A stretch of DNA of 64,000 nucleotides from NCBI RefSeq assembly GCF_005080785.1, contig NZ_CP032998.1, positions 264,160 through 328,159 on the forward strand, in the 5' to 3' direction. This DNA is from Buchnera aphidicola (Stegophylla sp.) (lineage in GTDB: Bacteria > Pseudomonadota > Gammaproteobacteria > Enterobacterales > Enterobacteriaceae). How positions within the stretch are numbered: position 1 is the stretch's first letter; the number at the start of each line of letters is the position of its first letter. Below the pieces are notes generated by a model, which worked only from the letters and a program-made list of their open reading frames with translations, was not told the origin of the DNA and ran no database searches. Shown here piece after piece: positions 60,935 through 64,000 of this stretch. Position numbers and translations under genes: made by a program.

Positions 60935-63438
60935 ATTTGAATATAAAAACAAATAATATTCATAATAATATAATTATCAACTTTAAATTTGTTTACCAAA
61001 TAATAAAATTCAATAAATTAATAGAATTTGAAAACATTACACTATATCTCTACAAAAAATGTATGCATATAAACACTTCCAAATATATTAAATAATTACT
61101 ATTACAAATATAATTGTAACCATAAATATAATTAATAAAATAATATATATATCATATATAATCTATATAAAATTTTGAAACATTTATATATCATCATAAT
61201 ATAATTTTATACTTATTCCTAAACTAAAACATTATGATCGTAAACTTTAAATACATATACAATATATTTTCTATAAAAAAATATATTTTTAATTATACAA
61301 AAAATCAATATTACATCTAACAACTCTATAAAATGTTATTATAAAAATTAAAAATAAATTAAATTTATCAATTAAATAATCATCACTATCATAATAATAT
61401 TATATTAAAAAATACTATATTGTTTAATTAAAATAATTAAAAAATACGAATATGAAAAAAATTTTTTATATAAATTTTGAAATATATATCATAAATTTAA
61501 TACACCTAACAACATATTCAAATTCTTATCATATATAAATAATGATACTCAAATATCTGATATAATATTTTCAGATTACTATAAAAATTAGATTCAATAT
61601 CTTAAAATAACTAACTGAAAAACAAGATAAAAATATTTATCTTTAATTTTAAAATCAAAAATATCAAAATACTAAATAAAAATAAAAAATATAAAATAAA
61701 TAAAAAATAAAATTAAAAAAATTTATTTAAATAAAAAATAAATACTATAAATAAAACATAAAAAATAAAAAAATATAAATAACAAAATAATATATTTATG
61801 TATACATAAATATTAACTAAAATATATCATATTATAAAAACCAACAAAATTAAAAAATTTCAATATCAGTATCTACATCATAAAAAAATATAATAAAAAA
61901 TATATTGATTAAATTATTAAAATTCCATAAAATATAAGAACAAAATTTTAAAAATATTCACATCAAAATAATAATACTAGAACACAATTATTTTAGATAA
62001 GTAAAATAAAATAAAAAATTTAAAGTACTTATCTGTACAAATTCGATCAAATAAAATAAATATCCTAAATTTATATATTTTATTTTATAAACCAAAACAG
62101 AATACAGAAAAAACTGTCAAAACAACTATATCAAAAAATACTAAAACACATAAAAAATATTACCTAGTATACATAATAAAATATAAATTCAAAAATATTA
62201 ATAAGAATATATCAGATCTATATTTGAAAAAATATTTACAATATAATAAAATATAGTATAAAAAATTTAATATTTTATTCGATACATAAACCAATATCTT
62301 TTATATAAAACATAATTAAATATCCTATTACAATATTATTACAAATATGAAACCTTAAAAATATTAACTTAAATAATTATTCATGAACAATTAAATTCTG
62401 TCTTCAAATATTATATTTATTACTACTCTAAATTCCATCAATATCTATTATTATAAAATATAATAAAAATAATATACATTTTTAATTATATTCAATATAA
62501 AAAATTATATAACTAAAATTATTTAAAAAACTAAACCCAATATTTTACACAACCTTAAAAAATAAAATCACAATTTTAAAATATATATTCAATATATTAC
62601 TACCTATTATAATACAAAATCGAAATTGAAAAATTAAAAAAATAAATTACTAAAACATATAACAAAACAAGTAATATAAAATCTTCATTCACCTAATAAT
62701 AAAAACATGATAATAAATAATACAAACTTAAAAACTTATTTAAAATAAAAAATTAATTATAAAATATTAAAATTATTGATCGAATTGATCTAGTAAAAAA
62801 TGCAATTAGATAAAAATAAACGATAATCTATGAATAATCGAAATTAAATAAATTCAAAAACAAGAAAACTATTTAATACTGAATCTTTAATTTTATTCAT
62901 AAAATATAAAAAATAAAAATTAATAATAATACGTTTGCGCAATGCGAAGTTAAATATATAAAATCTAATTTTTTATACAAAATACAAATATATAATATAT
63001 AAATAACGACAAAAATACACTAAAATAATCTGAATAGTGTCGTTAAACGATTTATATATAATTTATCATTACATTAATATAACATACCCTCCAGTGAAAA
63101 TATATCTTTAACAATAGTAATGAAATTCAATAATAATATATTAACTATGAAAAATTTAAAAAACATTATTTAAACATCGATAAAAATAAAAAATAATTCT
63201 TTCATATCAAACACTCTATAATTTAAAAAAACAAAATCATATCTTGATTAATGTATTTATATACTTAGTTCGAATCATAAAAAATATTTTATTATCTTTA
63301 AAACATTATCTTGAAAAATAAAAACAATAAAATATACATATTATATTTTATAAACGATATATCATATTTTATTTACATTTCATAATCTTATTTGTGAACA
63401 AATATTTATATAAATAGTTCATAAAATACTAAGTCAAT
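60935..63438 (+). other. 2.5 kb AT-rich spacer between clpX and ppiD; site of missing lon and hupB
   Basis: In E. coli lon and hupB lie here. No Lon or HU sequence could be read in any frame, and stops are dense. Most is simple A/T sequence. A slightly GC-richer patch (about 62930-63050) holds the palindrome TTGCGCAA (62935-62942) and an inverted repeat AACGACA/TGTCGTT (63005-63011 and 63038-63044), which could be the last trace of a gene or a small structured element. No RNA gene is recognised. Confidence 0.6.
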
Positions 63439-64000
63439 ATGTTGAAAAAATATAACAATAAAAAAATTATAATTTTTTACATTTTATTTATTATTATAAT
63501 TTCTATGATATTTAATAGCATAAATATTTATATTAAAAATAAAAATAATTTTTCTATTTTAAAAATTAATACATCAAAAGACGATTATTAAAAAATACAA
63601 AAATGTATATTGCCATGAAAAAATAAAACACATCCAACTATTTAATAAAAATTTTTATTATATTAAAAATAATAAAAAATATATTATCAGAAATTATAAA
63701 TATATTTTGTCAAAAATAATATATCAAAAAATTTTAAAAAATTATTTTAATTTATTTAATATAAAAATAAATCATAAAATTATGATAAGTAATATTATTA
63801 ATAGCTCAAAATTTTATGTAAACCATATATTTAATAAAAAATATATTAAATTTATTAATAATAACAATTTAAATAATCAAGAATATATTAATATTATAAA
63901 ATATAAAATAATAATAAAAAAATAATTAATAATATTCTTTATCATAATTTTATACTTAAAAATGAAAAAAATATATTTTAAAAAATATCACAAAAAATTA
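63439..64000 (+). pseudogene. ppiD: ppiD remnant (periplasmic chaperone/peptidyl-prolyl isomerase), at least two frameshifts, runs off window
   Basis: E. coli PpiD is an inner-membrane-anchored periplasmic chaperone. The first frame (63439-63591) gives a membrane anchor and SILKINTS (E. coli YAAKVNDQ), then stops. A second frame from 63581 gives YILSKIIYQKILKNYFNLFN (E. coli VLNRLIDEALLDQYARELK) and IKYKIIIKK, then stops at 63925. A third frame continues KIINNILYHNFILKNEK (E. coli QLINGVAGTDFMLKGET) before stopping at 63982. The shifts fall in A-runs (A4 near 63576, A7 near 63915). The position after clpX/lon/hupB matches E. coli. Several breaks within 500 bases indicate a true pseudogene. 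Confidence 0.8.

Noticed and set aside
62760..62810. Short stretch (KIIDRIDLVKNAI) that vaguely resembles the Lon C-terminus
   Set aside because: Too short and too weak to support; any AT-rich spacer yields such matches.
60935..63438. Possible rnpB, ssrA or ffs RNA gene in the longest spacer
   Set aside because: No GC-richer conserved core of any of these RNAs could be seen in this or the other long spacers.

Overview
The window is a very AT-rich (by eye well over 80% A+T) piece of a reduced gammaproteobacterial endosymbiont chromosome. Gene content, gene order and protein similarity to Escherichia coli point to Buchnera aphidicola or a close relative. Conserved E. coli-type blocks (nusA-infB-rbfA-truB-rpsO-pnp, rplU-rpmA-obgE, rpsP-rimM-rplS, alaS-csrA-tRNASer-tRNAArg, tRNAMet-tRNALeu-tRNAGln, cyoABCDE, clpP-clpX) are separated by AT-rich spacers where expected genes are missing. 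There are no mobile elements, CRISPR arrays, phage genes or horizontally acquired islands. Retained ribD and ribE argue against a Lachninae-type Buchnera that has handed riboflavin synthesis to a co-symbiont; this is inference.

Layout: 1-7207 (minus) pnp, rpsO, truB, rbfA, infB, nusA; 7507-11107 (minus) tRNA-Leu, secG, ftsH, rlmE, greA; 11284-13445 (plus) ibaG, rplU, rpmA, obgE; 13494-14330 (minus) rpsI, rplM; 14559-18877 (plus) pheA, rpsP, rimM, rplS, aroQ; rluD (minus); alaS, csrA and two tRNAs (plus); rpiA and three tRNAs (minus); glnS, eno (plus); engB (minus); typA (plus); ygfZ (minus); prfB, lysS, lysA, miaB, ybeY, leuS, holA, tusA (plus); asd (minus); marC-family gene, pgk, fbaA, mscS (plus); tRNA-fMet (minus); ribE, ribD, nusB, tusE (plus); cyoEDCBA (minus); bolA, clpP, clpX (plus); a 2.5 kb spacer; a decaying ppiD at the right edge.

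Functionally this is a translation-heavy core (ribosomal proteins, tRNA synthetases, initiation and release factors, rRNA/tRNA modification), glycolysis (eno, pgk, fbaA), aerobic respiration (cytochrome bo3 oxidase and its heme O synthase), and amino-acid/vitamin supply (pheA, aroQ, lysA, asd, ribD, ribE). Missing from otherwise conserved blocks are glmM and murA (peptidoglycan), ffh, trmD, probably pyrG, ybeX/lnt/lptE, tig, lon and hupB.

The most interesting pattern is ongoing decay of the translation apparatus. Three ribosome-maturation/RNA-modification genes (truB, rimM, rluD) are each interrupted by a single missing A in a poly(A) tract of 9-12 A, while longer tracts (13-16 A) elsewhere stay in frame. 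This fits genes kept alive by transcriptional slippage or on the way out. IF2 has lost its N-terminal part (remnants still readable upstream) and carries changes in two GTPase motifs. LeuRS keeps its editing domain but has lost most editing-site residues. RF2 has lost its autoregulatory frameshift leader. CyoA has lost its lipidation cysteine, matching the absence of lnt.
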